The notes under the pieces: model-generated
What the model saw: only the letters and a program-made list of their open reading frames with translations
The model's database searches: none
What the model was told of the DNA's origin: nothing
From: Cycas panzhihuaensis
Taxonomy: Eukaryota; Cycadophyta
Assembly: GCA_023213395.1 (NCBI GenBank)
Contig: CM041465.1
Coordinates: 73,477,741-73,541,740, forward strand
DNA length: 64,000 bases
Reading direction: 5' to 3'
Part shown: positions 23,480-33,987 of the stretch, in pieces
Layout of the letters: every line of letters starts with the position of its first letter
Numbering within the stretch: position 1 is the first letter of the stretch
Program-made: the position numbers and the translations under genes

Positions 23480-24560
23480 ATGAAGTTGAAACAATCTTTG
23501 TGGTTGCCCTTGTCGCCAACTCCAATGTAATAGACGACTAGTATGTTGATTCAAGAGCTTCTCATCATATGATGGGCAGAAGAGAATGGTTTGAAACCTT
23601 AAGATCATGTCCATCTGATAGATATGTTGAACTAGGCAACAATTATCCCCTTCATATATAGGGAATTGGGATAATGATTGTTGAAATTGATGGAAAATAC
23701 AGAGAATTAAAAATATTTTATTTGTACCAAGAATGAAAAAGAATCTACTATCTGTGTCTCAACTAGGGAGAAAGAGACTAAGGACTATATTTGATGAAAA
23801 TAGACATTGTTTTATTCTAGATGTGAAGAGTAATGGCATTGTAATTGTAGAAGGGATAGAGTGCAACAATCTTTGTAAGTTGCTCTCTATGCCTATTTTG
23901 CCAAAAAAAAGGTCCTGTTATATTTGAATCTGATGTAAACTCTCTTGCTGTTTCAAGTTGCGATGATAATGAAATTTGCCATTTGAAGTATGGGCACATC
24001 TCAAGTGATAGGTTACAATCATTAAAAAATTCTAACATGGTGAATGGACTACCAAATATGTATTTTAATTCTTTTGTATGTAAAAGTTGCATGATGAGAA
24101 AACAACATAGGACCTCATTCTCAAGAAGCACATGGCGCGCACAAATAAACTGGAGTTGGTTCACATAGATCTTTGTGGTCCAATCACACCAAGTTCTCTG
24201 AATGGATCTCGGCACTTTCTTACCTTCATTGATACATTTTCCAAGAAAGCTTGGATATATTTTTTGTTTAGCAAATCAGAGGTGTTTGATCGCTTTAAGG
24301 AATTTAAAGTAGAAGTAGAATTTAAAAGTAACAATCAAATGTATTCACTTTGATGGTGGAGGCGAATATATGTCAAAAGAATTCTACTTCTTTGCAAAAC
24401 ACATGGAATTCATAGACAAGTAACTACACCTTACCTCAATCAAATGGTGTAGCAAAACGAAAGAACATGACTATACCAGAGATGGGTCGATGTCTAATTT
24501 AAGACAGGCAAGTTACTAAAACATATTGGGCAGAAGTGGTTAATACTACAGTATATTTGT
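23480..24560 (+). pseudogene. C4 protease-integrase pseudogene
   Basis: Protease remnant YVDSRASHHMMG (DSG to DSR), then KNLLSVSQLGRKRLRTIFD, WHLKYGHISSDRL, CKSCMMRKQH, HIDLCGPITPSSLNGSRHF and FKEFKVEVEFKSNN. The integrase core then loses frame, and the match to the family ends near AEVVNTTVYL (about 24550). No RT follows. Confidence 0.82.
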
Positions 24561-25223
24561 GAGAGGAAAACATTAGTATAGGTTCCTTTGTAAAGACTAG
24601 GAACAACAATACTAAGGCAGATGGTAAAAAAGTTGTCATTTTGTATTGTCACTTGCAATTGAATGCTTTATCTTATCTCATTGAAGGAGCCAAAGATCTT
24701 CCAAGCTCAAATCTTTCACTTTCCATGTCAAATTTCATGGAGAATTGCAGCTTTGGTATCAAGTGAAGGGGAAGTGGCAGTTCGAGCCAACTTTGACCCA
24801 AGATCCAATCTCATAGAGTACTCAAAATATATACACACAATCAAGAACAAAATCTTAGGAGGTTAAATTAATTAAACCTCCAATATCAACATCAACATTT
24901 CATTAATCACTCGTATTATATTACATCAATGTTATGCCTCGTATATACAACGTATTGACAATTACAAGAGAGGCATGGAATACGAAGGGTTGATCATGCA
25001 AGGTGGCATTTAGCATCTTGTATGATCAACTCATGTGTGCATTACAATGTGTGAAGAAATATGACCCTGCGTGTTTAGGCTCACAACCTTAAGTTGTAAC
25101 TAACCACAACTATGACACTAATACCCTTACAATGTACTAACTTATATCACATTAATATTACAAATGTACATTATATTTACAAAATGACTAATGTTGAATT
25201 AATGAAATCAACATTAATTCTTC

Positions 25224-25226
<3 letters not shown>
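24561..25226 (+). other. Unassigned sequence, possibly G1 interior
   Basis: No recognisable gene. Two overlapping opposite-strand open stretches exist at 24663-24863 (plus, 67 codons) and about 24680-24825 (minus). Neither matches a family I know. The segment from about 24871 is AT-rich and has a short inverted repeat GGTTTAATT/AATTAAACC. It could be G1's gag side, heavily decayed, or another truncated insertion. Confidence 0.3.

Positions 25227-25271
<45 letters not shown>
25227..25271. repeat. (TA)n microsatellite
   Basis: About 45 bases of uninterrupted TA. Confidence 0.95.
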
Positions 25272-25273
<2 letters not shown>

Positions 25274-25600
25274 GCAAATATGTAATCACTATAAGGGCTG
25301 AATGTCCATATTAAAAGGCAAATATAGGACGAGTATGAAGACAAATATGTAGACCAATATATGAGATGAATATCTATATAAAAGGGTAAATATAAGTCAA
25401 GCATATGGATGAATATGAAGACGAATATATGAGACCGACTATTGTGACGAATAAATGATGAATATGAAAGCAAATACACACACACACATATAAAAATGGC
25501 AAATGTTGTGATGAGTACAATGATAAATACAAGGCAAATGTATATACCTAAAAAGATGATTCATCCATAAGATTTTTTTGCAAAAATGTATATATGGTGC
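25272..25600. repeat. Degenerate GAATATGAAGAC-like repeats
   Basis: Loose repeats built on GCAAATAT, GAATATGAAGAC and GAATATATGAGAC, with a (CA)n run near 25477. No gene visible. A decayed tandem array inside G1's interior is likely. Confidence 0.45.
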
Positions 25601-26126
25601 TAGTCTCTATCAAGCCAAGAGGGCAATTTTATAGGCAAGTTTAATGTAGTGAAGACTTTCGTCTTGAAGGCTATGCAGTGATGAAGTGGATTAGATTGCA
25701 GACACTCGCCTGAGAACCACAACTCATCTTGAAATATAGCGACAATAGAAAATAGACTTGGCCCTAAACGAGTAATAATAGTTAATGCAATGATAATGTG
25801 ATAGGCACTCACCTGGGAATATAGTGTGTCAGACTTGTCTTGATAGTGATTCTAAGATAGTAGGTTGTAGCATATGTGATTACTCCAATAATACTTGGAG
25901 CATAGGACTAAATGAGGAAGGAAACCAGATAGGATTGGACCAGGTGTGAGTAGGCAGTGAGCCATCTGACGCCTAACGATTAATAGTGACGGCAATCAAC
26001 CCAAACAAGTGGTGTCCACTATGTGATGGATTTGATATGGTGACCAATAATGAACGTGTGGGAATGAATGGAGTGATAATGGATTTTTTAATTTTTCCAC
26101 AATAAAATCATTTCTCTCTAATACCA
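25601..26126 (-). other. G1 leader and primer site
   Basis: Minus-strand leader following the primer site TGGTATTAGAG (26116-26126), which lies five bases from the LTR. One 70-codon open stretch has no recognisable motif, so gag is either lost or too diverged to see. Confidence 0.6.
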
Positions 26127-26131
26127 CTTAC

Positions 26132-26341
26132 TGTGGATTTCATGTCCACTACCCAAAATAAGGTAAGTTTTGATAAATATTTTTTGAAGAAACATACTTT
26201 GTTGTATTGAATTGAAATTGTGTTATGTTTACTTGGTTCTAGGGTATATAAATATTGATGATGTACCCCTTCAATAAGTCACAACCCTAAGTTATGTCTC
26301 TTTAAACTAGGTTATTATAATTAGTTGCAAGGTTTGCAATA
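26132..26341 (-). repeat. G1 5' LTR (uninterrupted copy)
   Basis: 210 bp, TGTGGATTTC to TTTGCAATA. The terminal CA has mutated to TA. Read on the minus strand, it ends next to the primer site. It preserves the sequence into which C1 inserted in the other copy. Confidence 0.88.
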
Positions 26342-26384
26342 AAGAAAGTGAAGTTGGAGTGTAAAAACATCAATCCCTTAGCCT

Positions 26385-26735
26385 TTCTCGCCACATAATT
26401 AATGTCTTTTCAGTGTTGGATCACCTCTATGCTTTCCATTTTGCATTTGCAACCAAACACTTTAACATAATATAATGTGAAACAAATCTAGTATCGATAG
26501 CCTTTAGGAGCTCCAACATCAAATATTAGCAAAAGATTGACTATGATACATAGTGATTGGTGATAAATTTCGAGATCTTCTTGGTCTTCTCACAAACCTC
26601 TCTAATCACCATCAATTGTAGATGAACGTCCTATGTTGCCATTTCTTTCAGCGTGAGGTTCAAATTGTAGATAATGCAAGGGGTCTAAAAGACAAGTTGG
26701 TATTTACTCTCAACCAACATGTCAACAACTTTGCA
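26385..26735 (-). pseudogene. hAT transposase fragment
   Basis: Translation of the minus strand gives VDMLVESKYQLVF, stop, TPCIIYNLNLTLKEMAT, then VIREVCEKTKKISKFITNHY, and in another frame LLKAIDTRFVSHYIM. These match the conserved hAT/DUF659 block (YPHLYWTPC, LNL, KIVKFIYNH, TRFAS). Several stops and at least one frame change are present. It flanks G1, so it is either older than G1's insertion or an unrelated fragment. The DNA-transposon assignment rests on these motifs only. Confidence 0.6.
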
Positions 26736-26994
26736 AATAGGTGTGTAATCTATGATCACATGTACAACAAATAAATGATTATATTATTAATAAATGAATT
26801 GTTGTCATGGTTGAAATAAATAACTAATTTGATAAATGCTAGGAATGTGATGGTTCAATGTTGTCTAGTGGTAACATTGTAGTGGCATCATTACACTTGA
26901 TACGAGTTGCAATTTTTCAAATATTGTATGATGTGAACCACACATGTTTATACTCTCATAGTGAGCATTATTGAGTTGTACTTAAGTTTACATA
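26736..26994. other. AT-rich spacer without recognised feature
   Basis: Nothing convincing beyond possible continuation of the hAT remnant. Confidence 0.4.
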
Positions 26995-27477
26995 TGTCAA
27001 AATAGCAGGAATCATCATACATACAAAACCATTACAATCAAATTCAAAAATAAGCATATCAAACATGAACTACTTCATCTTATTGTAATAGATATGAATA
27101 CATATTTATAATGCATGAACACTTCTAGCTTGACCAATTACATGGCATGACCATTATAACCACCACTATGCACACGCCTTAATGACTTATTATAATATTC
27201 CTACTGTGATTAAGGGTGACCCCTTAACACTAACACTTTTGCTACTTTCTAACATTAATATTATCCTATCTAATATTAGATCACTAGACAATGCTTACAT
27301 TGCTTCTAACACATTAAACGTTATCTCTAAACCCCCCCCCAGATGTTTAATGTCAAAACACTTTTAAACTAGTATTAAGAATAAACTTGTAGCTAGCTAA
27401 CCTCTGTCTATCATTTGACCAAAGACTAGTTACTTGCACAAATATGCATTACAATATTGTTCTATCTAATATCAACA
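26995..27477 (-). repeat. X1 3' LTR
   Basis: 483 bp, TGTCAAAATA to ATATCAACA. It matches 31361-31464 at its left end with about a dozen differences in roughly 104 bases by eye. It includes a run of nine C at about 27333. Confidence 0.85.
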
Positions 27478-29011
27478 TCCCCCCTTTAATGTGCATTTGG
27501 AATCTTTTGAATTTGCAGTGCCTCATCCTTGGAAATGTCTTGAAGATGATGTCTTCAACTTGATCTTTAGCTTCATTCCTGTGATGATATCCTTGTTGTT
27601 GTAGCTCTCGAAAGAAATGATCCTTGAACTTGATTTTCTTCATTCTAGTATGCAAATCTAGATTCTTCAATCTAGTAGGTTTTCTCCAATGAAGTATTTT
27701 TCTCTTATCGCCTGTTCTATGAATCTCTACTTCAATGTTTGTGAATTTCTTCAACATGTCAAAATAAAAATGATGTATCATGAGATCATCCTCTATTAAA
27801 TAAGAATATAAGCTAGAGGAATGACATCCCAATAACTGCAATGATTCCTCCTTGTACATGTTGACGCTTGTTGATACAGTTGTAACTTGTTCTACTTCTA
27901 TGGCAAGGATCTTGACCAACAAATTCGTTCCACCCATGTCAATCAAGGGTGCTAAAGTTCCTGAATAGAAGACCTCAAGACCATTGCATAATATGAATGT
28001 TTCTCTTAAAGCAACAAGCACAAAATTTGCAACAATGACCATGGTGACATTTGCTATGTCGAGTGAAATCACAAAGGACTTGGTATGAACACATTCAACA
28101 ACAAGGCCATGGTCTAGTTGTGGTTTGGCAACAACCTTGAATTGCTGCTTTTTTTTTCCGTGGCCAGTTCCATCATCCTCATATGCAACAAAATTAATCA
28201 CAGAGAATGGTTCAATGAAAACAATTGAAGACATGTCAACACTGAGAGAATAACACATTTCAGTAGACTTAATACTTTGGTAAAATCCATGCCAACTTTC
28301 TAGCCTTCCCCTTAGATCAAGAGAATAAAAGGATCTCCCAATAGGAGTATACCTTTGTGTTGGTAACTCCTGCAAAACAATATCAAACATTTGGAGAGCT
28401 TCTTGTGATACATCCACCATTAATGCAATCATGTTCTCTTGTTCAATTGAATTTTTTTGTATCTCTAGTGACAAGATCTGTTTGAGAACATGAGATACTT
28501 TAATACCGATATTAGGTCCAGATTCTCCATGTATTCCAATGCTAGGCTTTAGGTCCTTGGGCTCTAGTTGATCTGATGTAACTTGATTACGAATGGTACA
28601 TATTGATAAAATCATGCCCATTGTATCAATCATTTGAGTTATGCAACTTGCTTCATCTTCAAATTCCGAATGATTAGGCTTATCAGACACATCTGCCATT
28701 TCCTTTTCTATAATAGGGCCACCAGATTCACTTTTGATTTCTTTTGAGGTAACAGGACTAGAAATGAGTAATGGATCTTCAACATCTTGAGTTACTTCAT
28801 TACAACCATCAATTGGTCTTTTAATTATTTCACTATATTCAACATGCTCATCAATAGTAATTGTCTCATTAATAATGCATCCAATAGATGCACATTCAGA
28901 AATAGTCTCTTCATTTGATTGACATTCCTTTTCACAACATTCATCAATAATACTTTCTTCATCCTTACCTGTATCAATTCCAACTTTTCTATTACCTATA
29001 TGTTGGGTCAT
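27449..29011 (-). CDS. 520-residue ORF with ARGONAUTE-derived segment
   Basis: An uninterrupted frame in a region where most other frames are broken. Residues 1-200 are acidic and match nothing I know. Residues about 202-275 (28187-28408) match plant ARGONAUTE across the linker-1 domain to the start of [57 protein letters not shown]. About seven residues are missing between DL and LESW relative to the usual DLGRRQPLGEGLESW. Residues 276-520 are unrecognised and basic near the end. The frame reads through the polypurine tract into the LTR. The ATG at 29011 follows an in-frame TAA directly and lies 20 bases upstream of the gag stop, in another frame. It could be a chimeric element protein or a captured exon; the rest of AGO (MID, PIWI) is absent, so slicing activity is excluded. 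Confidence 0.7.
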   Translation of the reverse strand: MTQHIGNRKVGIDTGKDEESIIDECCEKECQSNEETISECASIGCIINETITIDEHVEYSEIIKRPIDGCNEVTQDVEDPLLISSPVTSKEIKSESGGPIIEKEMADVSDKPNHSEFEDEASCITQMIDTMGMILSICTIRNQVTSDQLEPKDLKPSIGIHGESGPNIGIKVSHVLKQILSLEIQKNSIEQENMIALMVDVSQEALQMFDIVLQELPTQRYTPIGRSFYSLDLRGRLESWHGFYQSIKSTEMCYSLSVDMSSIVFIEPFSVINFVAYEDDGTGHGKKKQQFKVVAKPQLDHGLVVECVHTKSFVISLDIANVTMVIVANFVLVALRETFILCNGLEVFYSGTLAPLIDMGGTNLLVKILAIEVEQVTTVSTSVNMYKEESLQLLGCHSSSLYSYLIEDDLMIHHFYFDMLKKFTNIEVEIHRTGDKRKILHWRKPTRLKNLDLHTRMKKIKFKDHFFRELQQQGYHHRNEAKDQVEDIIFKTFPRMRHCKFKRFQMHIKGGMLILDRTIL

Positions 29012-29279
29012 TTAGTTTTGGACCAAACTTCTCCTTTAAAATATTCCATGTTTTGCATGACCTACAAATTGGTTCTTCAACACTATCATGGACATAACGA
29101 TATGTGTTTGTCTCTAAGGTGCAATGAATCCATCTAAGTGTACAAGCATCCTTCATTTGAAGTTCTACTATTGGATTCACATAACCTTCGGAAACAATGT
29201 CGCACCAACCAAAGGCAATGAACCAAGATTTCATATTATTTGACCATTATGAGTAATTGTCTTCAGTTAGCAAAAACAT
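28992..29279 (-). pseudogene. gag: X1 gag remnant (UBN2-type)
   Basis: Starts MFLLTEDNYS at 29279, a stop follows (one C-to-T change from CAA), then WSNNMKSWFIAFGWCDIVSE and WNILKEKFG, the N-terminal half of copia gag (NYxxWxxxM ... AWxILKxxF). It ends at a TAA at 28992, before any zinc knuckle. Its end overlaps the start of the 520-residue frame by 20 bases. Confidence 0.72.
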
Positions 29280-31348
29280 ACCCAAGATGAGAAATAATTC
29301 TAGGAGGAAATACCAATTAGATATCCTTTTGTCCTTTACGATTAGGGCCTTGATCTGCTTTCTTGCTTCTAAACAGCAACACAAGATTTCTCCTAACCTT
29401 ACTAAATCAGCAGAGCACTTTATAGACCATTCCCTTGCTTGATGTGAAAATGTCTATTAGTAAAACTTCATATTTGCTTTCCTCCTTAAACAAATGTCTC
29501 CTTTTTTGCTAAATCCTTTAAGCATTTAATGATGCTCTTACTTCTATCCCTATCTCTGGAAATTTAGCCAGAATTTTAAAAGTCATTTCTCAGCAAACAC
29601 AATGAAAATTTAGCTTGTTTTGCAAGGTACACCAGTCTACAATGCACATGACCTGGAAAACCCAATTTGCATCTTGAGAACTCGCTTTGTGTTGGTTTCT
29701 AGTTTTCCTTCTCACCCCCTGAAATGCACGTTTGCTGCCTGAAATGCTTGCACTTACAGGCTAAGCTACAACTGCCTACAATAATCCTCTCTCATCCTTT
29801 GTTGGTACATTTGCATTCATCTATGATAGCAAAAACACTCACCCATGCTTGAATAACTTGCAGACATCAAGCTCCAAGAACTAACTAAATGTTCAACATT
29901 GCCATCCTAAGAGTGCCACTATGTCTACTCCTTTAGGCCACCATCAAATTGCATCACTTGGTTTTTATTTGAAGAGTTATTTGTTGCATTTAAGTATTGG
30001 TTCTTAACTGATTTAGGCGTATCATCTACTAAATTAGTGTAGCAGAGCAACAAATCCACCAATGCATTTCGTTGTATTACCCAACTTACTTGGTCCAATT
30101 GTCTAATTAAAAGATCTTGGTACTTCAACTTTTGACCAACACTAATAAAAGTGTTTGCCCCTCAACTAACTTATATTTACAACAACCATTCCTTTCATTT
30201 CAGAATTTCACCTTCATGTGTTGATGCCTGCGCCTTTGATAAATATTATACTCGTACCTTTGATAAAGTGGCGGTTTGGCATCTTTGATCTTGAAATGTA
30301 GCATGCTCAGCAAACTTTGATTGACTCTTTGTTCCATCGCATTCTAAGATGGCTTCTTATTGCATCATTCGACATCCCTTGTCTTAGGAATTTCCATACG
30401 GCCTTTCTCCCCACTGCAGTGTGTCCCTCTTTGATGCCCTCCTACAATGCTATGGCTCTAGCAACAAATCGAAGATAATTCATAGACACCAATGGTAGGG
30501 TGAGATCTTTAGATGCATAGTGAGGATGGTGCAGGGTATCGCTATAGATTTGGGCTTTGTGGGCGAACTAGTGACATTAATAGATGAGATACGATTAGGC
30601 GACTTATAGAACAACTAGGCACACAATGAGCCAGCCTAGTCTTCATACAAACACTAAAGGATTGCAAGTTATCTTTACATGAGGACACATAAGCACAAGG
30701 TGCAGAAATGAAGGCGGGTAACTTCTCTTCATAGCTCGGTGGTGAGACAACCACTTAGGGATGAAGGTGCTCCACTCATATTGGCTTCTTAGATGACCAC
30801 CTCATGGGATATTCCATGTGTCAATTTATCCCATTTGACCATCATCACACAATGAAAGATGCATATAAATGGCGATGAATAGATCAACATACAACGCCTT
30901 AAATAAAACAACAAGCTTTCAAACATCTCATGGGCAATGATCAACCTGCAATACTGTCATTGTAATCTTGTCGTATGGAAGCCTGATGCTTTGAACTTGG
31001 GGTTTGGGGATGAATACAAACTTGGAGACTTAATGATATTAAGTGCTACATCTCCTCTTCATAATCTTAGAGATACAGTGATGGAAGATGCAGGACTGGC
31101 AATTGCAAATACTCACTATCACAAGGAGTGACAACACATCAATGAGTACCTCTACAACAGTTGATGATGAAGGTAAATATACCTTTACGGGCCACAGACA
31201 TAAATCACTATAATGATGCTCTTGCTCTTCATCCAAATAGTCTGCAATCATATGCTTCTTCGAATATCTCTTCAACCCTTCATCTGGGTAGGTATGGATG
31301 ACTCCTTAATTGGCAAACCTTTTAATAGACAAACTTTTTATCTAACCT
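29280..31348 (-). other. X1 leader, no recognised gene
   Basis: About 2 kb. Open stretches of 60-78 codons at 29925-30128, 30542-30754 and 31039-31275 on the minus strand show no motif I recognise. Other captured fragments may be hidden here. Confidence 0.4.
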
Positions 31349-31464
31349 GTTCTGATACCATGTCAAAATAATAGGCATTATTATACACACAGAACCATTA
31401 CAATCAAATTAAAAAATAAGCATATCAAACATGAACTACTTTAGCTTAATGTAATAGATATGAG
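31349..31464 (-). repeat. X1 primer site and truncated 5' LTR
   Basis: The primer site TGGTATCAGAAC (minus strand, 31349-31360) abuts the LTR at 31361. Homology to the 3' LTR stops at about 31464, after which C5 RT sequence begins. Confidence 0.85.
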
Positions 31465-31899
31465 TACAATATGAGTATCCTTCAGGTTGATACATATATA
31501 CCTGCTCTCTTAAGTCTCTATTTAAGAAGGCACTTTTTACATCAAGTTGAAATATTTTCTATTTTTGTTGTGCAACTAATGCAATTATTGCTCCCACAGT
31601 ATTTAGCTTAACCACTGGTGAGAATGTTTCCTCATAATCTATACTTGCAATCTGAGTGTATCCTTTGGCAACCACTCTTGCTTTATACTTTTCAATCTCT
31701 CCATTTGACTTTTCTTTGATTTTGCATACCCATTTGTAGTTTACAATGGGTTTATTTATAGGAGGTTCGACTAGATCCCAAGTTTCATTTTTTGTGCTTA
31801 CATTGATTTCAACATTCATAGCTATTCTCTACTCTAAATGTTGGCTAACTTCCTCATAGTTGGTGGGTTCGATTAACCATAACAATGCTTGATGCTTTT
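31465..31899 (-). pseudogene. C5 RT fragment
   Basis: Minus strand: NETWDLVEPPINKPIVNYKW, KARVVAKGYTQIASIDYEET, then LDVKSAFLNRDLREQVY. This is the N-terminal third of copia RT, with an 86-codon open stretch. It stops at the X1 boundary before YVDD. The upstream continuation lies beyond C6 at 38654. Confidence 0.9.
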
Positions 31900-32414
31900 T
31901 GTTAAACCTTATGTTTAAATGTTAAGTTAATGTACTTTTATTTTTCATGTAATATATGCACTTTTACTTTAGGGGTGACTTATCACTTAAGTGATAAAGT
32001 GCACACCCACATTCTTTCTAGTGACACAACGTTGTCACTAAAGGGTCAAATGGACCCTCATGCACTTTTGCTCACTTGAGAGCCCAAAAGGACACATGTC
32101 CAACATGCAAGGCATGTATCTTGGATGTTTGACACTTGTCAAACATCCAAGGCCTTAGGTCTCTCATTTCACTCTATATAATGAGACCTCTCCTCATTGT
32201 CTCACACAAGAGTTGGAGTTGCATTGTTATGCTATCAGTTTGCTAATCAAACTGCTTTCTTCTTGGGAGGTTGGACAAATTCCAACTCCACATATTGGGT
32301 ATCATTTTCTCTTGCTCCTATTTCTCTTTGTGTTCTTTATGCTTTCATGCATTTGTAGTATTGTGCTTGTACTTATGATCTTGGGACTAATGTGGCCTAA
32401 TGCCCATTTTAACA
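31900..32414 (+). repeat. C6 5' LTR and adjoining primer site
   Basis: 515 bp, TGTTAAACCT to CATTTTAACA. The primer site TGGTATCAGTGAA starts at 32418, three bases after the LTR. Confidence 0.94.
31980..32190 (+). promoter_or_regulatory. P-family LTR promoter with two palindromes
   Basis: An 18-bp perfect palindrome TTATCACTTAAGTGATAA at 31980-31997, a GGTCAAATGGACC segment at 32046-32058 and a 30-bp inverted repeat at 32121-32150 (arms TTGGATGTTTGACA, centre CT) precede the TATA box TATATAA at 32175-32181. The TTGAC cores in both arms match the core bound by plant WRKY factors. Presence in every P-family LTR suggests function; the factor is inference. Confidence 0.6.
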
Positions 32415-32430
32415 GCTTGGTATCAGTGAA

Positions 32431-33987
32431 AGGTCTCGAACTTAGCTTGTGTAAGCACCGTTAGTTCTTTATCTCTCATTTGTTTTGGAACTGACGCCAT
32501 CTCGTGAAGATCGCCAACTCGGCTCGGCTCGATTGTCCTTTTCACACGCCTGCTAAGCATCTTCACCGCTACCATTTGAGTCAAGACTCAACCACCGCTT
32601 CTCTCCGCCAACTAAGCATTCAACACACATTCAAGCTGCCACCAAATTTAGAATCGCTGCCAAGGCATTCAAGCCGCCACCACTCTAGGATCGCCATTAA
32701 GCATTCAACACCGATACCGGCTACCACTCACTTCAAGCACACGGCTCATATTGCCGGCTCGGCTCGAATCGCCAACTCAATCATTGAGTCACAACTCTTC
32801 ATCATCGCTCTTCATCCTTGTTAGCTCATCATCTAGTCTGAGACAGTTGCCAAGATATCGCCATTGTCATCGCTGCCAACAAGAAGGTTTCCAAAGATTA
32901 ATGCTCATGTGAATCACTTTTTTAAGGTTTTAAGAGATTTTTTTTTAAATTTCTCAAGGGGGGGGGGGAATCTTAAAAGACTTTAAGTCTTTATAGCTGG
33001 GCCTACTTAAAAATTTTTTTTTACAAACATTGGCAGTCTTGATTCTCAAAAGTACTCTTTTGTACTTACTGTTTTAAGCTCTTTTAGCACACTTTCATGC
33101 TATTAAAGCATCATTGAGATTAATTATTGTAATCAAAAAGGAATATTTACATTGTAAAGGTGAAGAAAATTACCACCTAACTTCAGTTTTTGGCACCTTG
33201 CATGGTGACCTTGGCCTTCTTAAGTTCAAAAAGGGGAAGGCTCATTGTGAAACTTAATAAAATCACAATTTTCTTGTTGGATTGTTGAGACATTTTAAGT
33301 CTCAACAGCTACTGTGTGGAGTTTTGTGTTGGAGCATTTCTTGAGTACACTTTTCTTGTGACTTCATCACTTCATCAGATTTTGAAGGTTAAAAGGAACC
33401 CTCTTTTCTTTGTCATCAAAGGTTCCTTACATCATTTTCTTTTAAGTACTCAAAGTACTTTATCATTGTACTCAAGCATACATAGCACCTCACTTGGATC
33501 ATAAAGCACTTGAAACTGCTTTTGTGCTCATTCTTTGTAAGCCAAAAGGCATAAAAATCCAAGTAAGAAGATTCACTTAGACTTGTTTAAAAGTGAATTT
33601 AAAATCTGCTGGAGAGGCTCGAAAAGGTTCAAACCTTGCCTCTAAATTAACCTTAAGCTTGGTGCATTCCCTAGGGGACCAACCGACTGCACGGCCAAGG
33701 TGCGACAATTAAGGTTGCTTGAGGAAAGGAGGTTCAAAAGGGTGTTATTGGGGTGTGAATCCCGGGAAAGCATGGTACGTCCATGCAGATCAACCCTACC
33801 GCCTTTGTCCTAGATTTAACTTGGTCCAACTCAATAGCTGAGTCCTCCACCTCTCTTCACCCCATAGGTTGTTGGATCTTCTTGTAAGATCAGGACTAGT
33901 GGTGTTGTTTGAGGGTGGGTCTTAAGCGACGAAGCTTTGGAAGTTTCCAAGTTATCTGCTAGCTTCAAGTGTTACTCAAGTGGAAAG
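32431..33987 (+). other. C6 untranslated leader
   Basis: About 1.55 kb. It contains one copy of the recurrent stem-loop GGCACCTTGCATGGTGACC at 33192-33210 and the conserved pre-gag block at about 33650-33830. An Arg/His/Ser-rich 106-codon stretch (32504-32824) has no family signature and is treated as chance. Confidence 0.65.

Larger units (their letters stand above)
21632..24560 (+). mobile_element. C4: truncated Ty1/copia element
   Basis: Has a 5' LTR (21632-21837), primer site, leader, gag and protease-integrase, but no RT, RNase H or 3' LTR. The integrase homology stops at about 24550 after AEVVNTTVYL. The LTR resembles those of C5 and C1 (shared TAATGTTTTATCT near the start). The right boundary is my estimate from where the homology ends. 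Confidence 0.75.
1..26341 (-). mobile_element. G1: outer Ty3/gypsy element holding C1-C4
   Basis: An LTR retrotransposon on the minus strand. Its 5' LTR is at 26132-26341 and its 3' LTR at 1-5397, the latter split by C1. The primer site is at 26116-26126 and the polypurine tract at 5401-5412. Removing C1, C2, C3 and C4 leaves a protease reading frame (5414-5680, 13517-13560, 21374-21631) that runs almost directly into the polypurine tract, so reverse transcriptase, RNase H and integrase are absent. The left LTR begins two bases before the window starts, so the target duplication cannot be checked. A C-terminal pol remnant (CFEDKAF) next to the tract resembles the end of G2, which suggests a chromovirus relative. 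Confidence 0.82.
26995..31464 (-). mobile_element. X1: non-autonomous LTR element carrying an ARGONAUTE fragment
   Basis: 3' LTR at 26995-27477, polypurine tract TCCCCCCTTT at 27478-27487, primer site at 31349-31360, and the first about 104 bp of the 5' LTR at 31361-31464. The interior has a copia-type gag remnant and a 520-codon frame, but no protease, integrase or RT. It would depend on other elements for mobility. The right LTR is cut where C5 begins, so no target duplication can be read. The flanking five bases on the left are ACATA. Confidence 0.82.

Noticed and set aside
25227-25271. Long TA run as a possible replication or matrix attachment site
   Set aside because: A plain microsatellite explains it; nothing nearby supports a function.
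32504-32824. 106-codon Ser/His-rich plus-strand frame
   Set aside because: Located in the C6 leader, low complexity, with no counterpart as a protein in sibling leaders.
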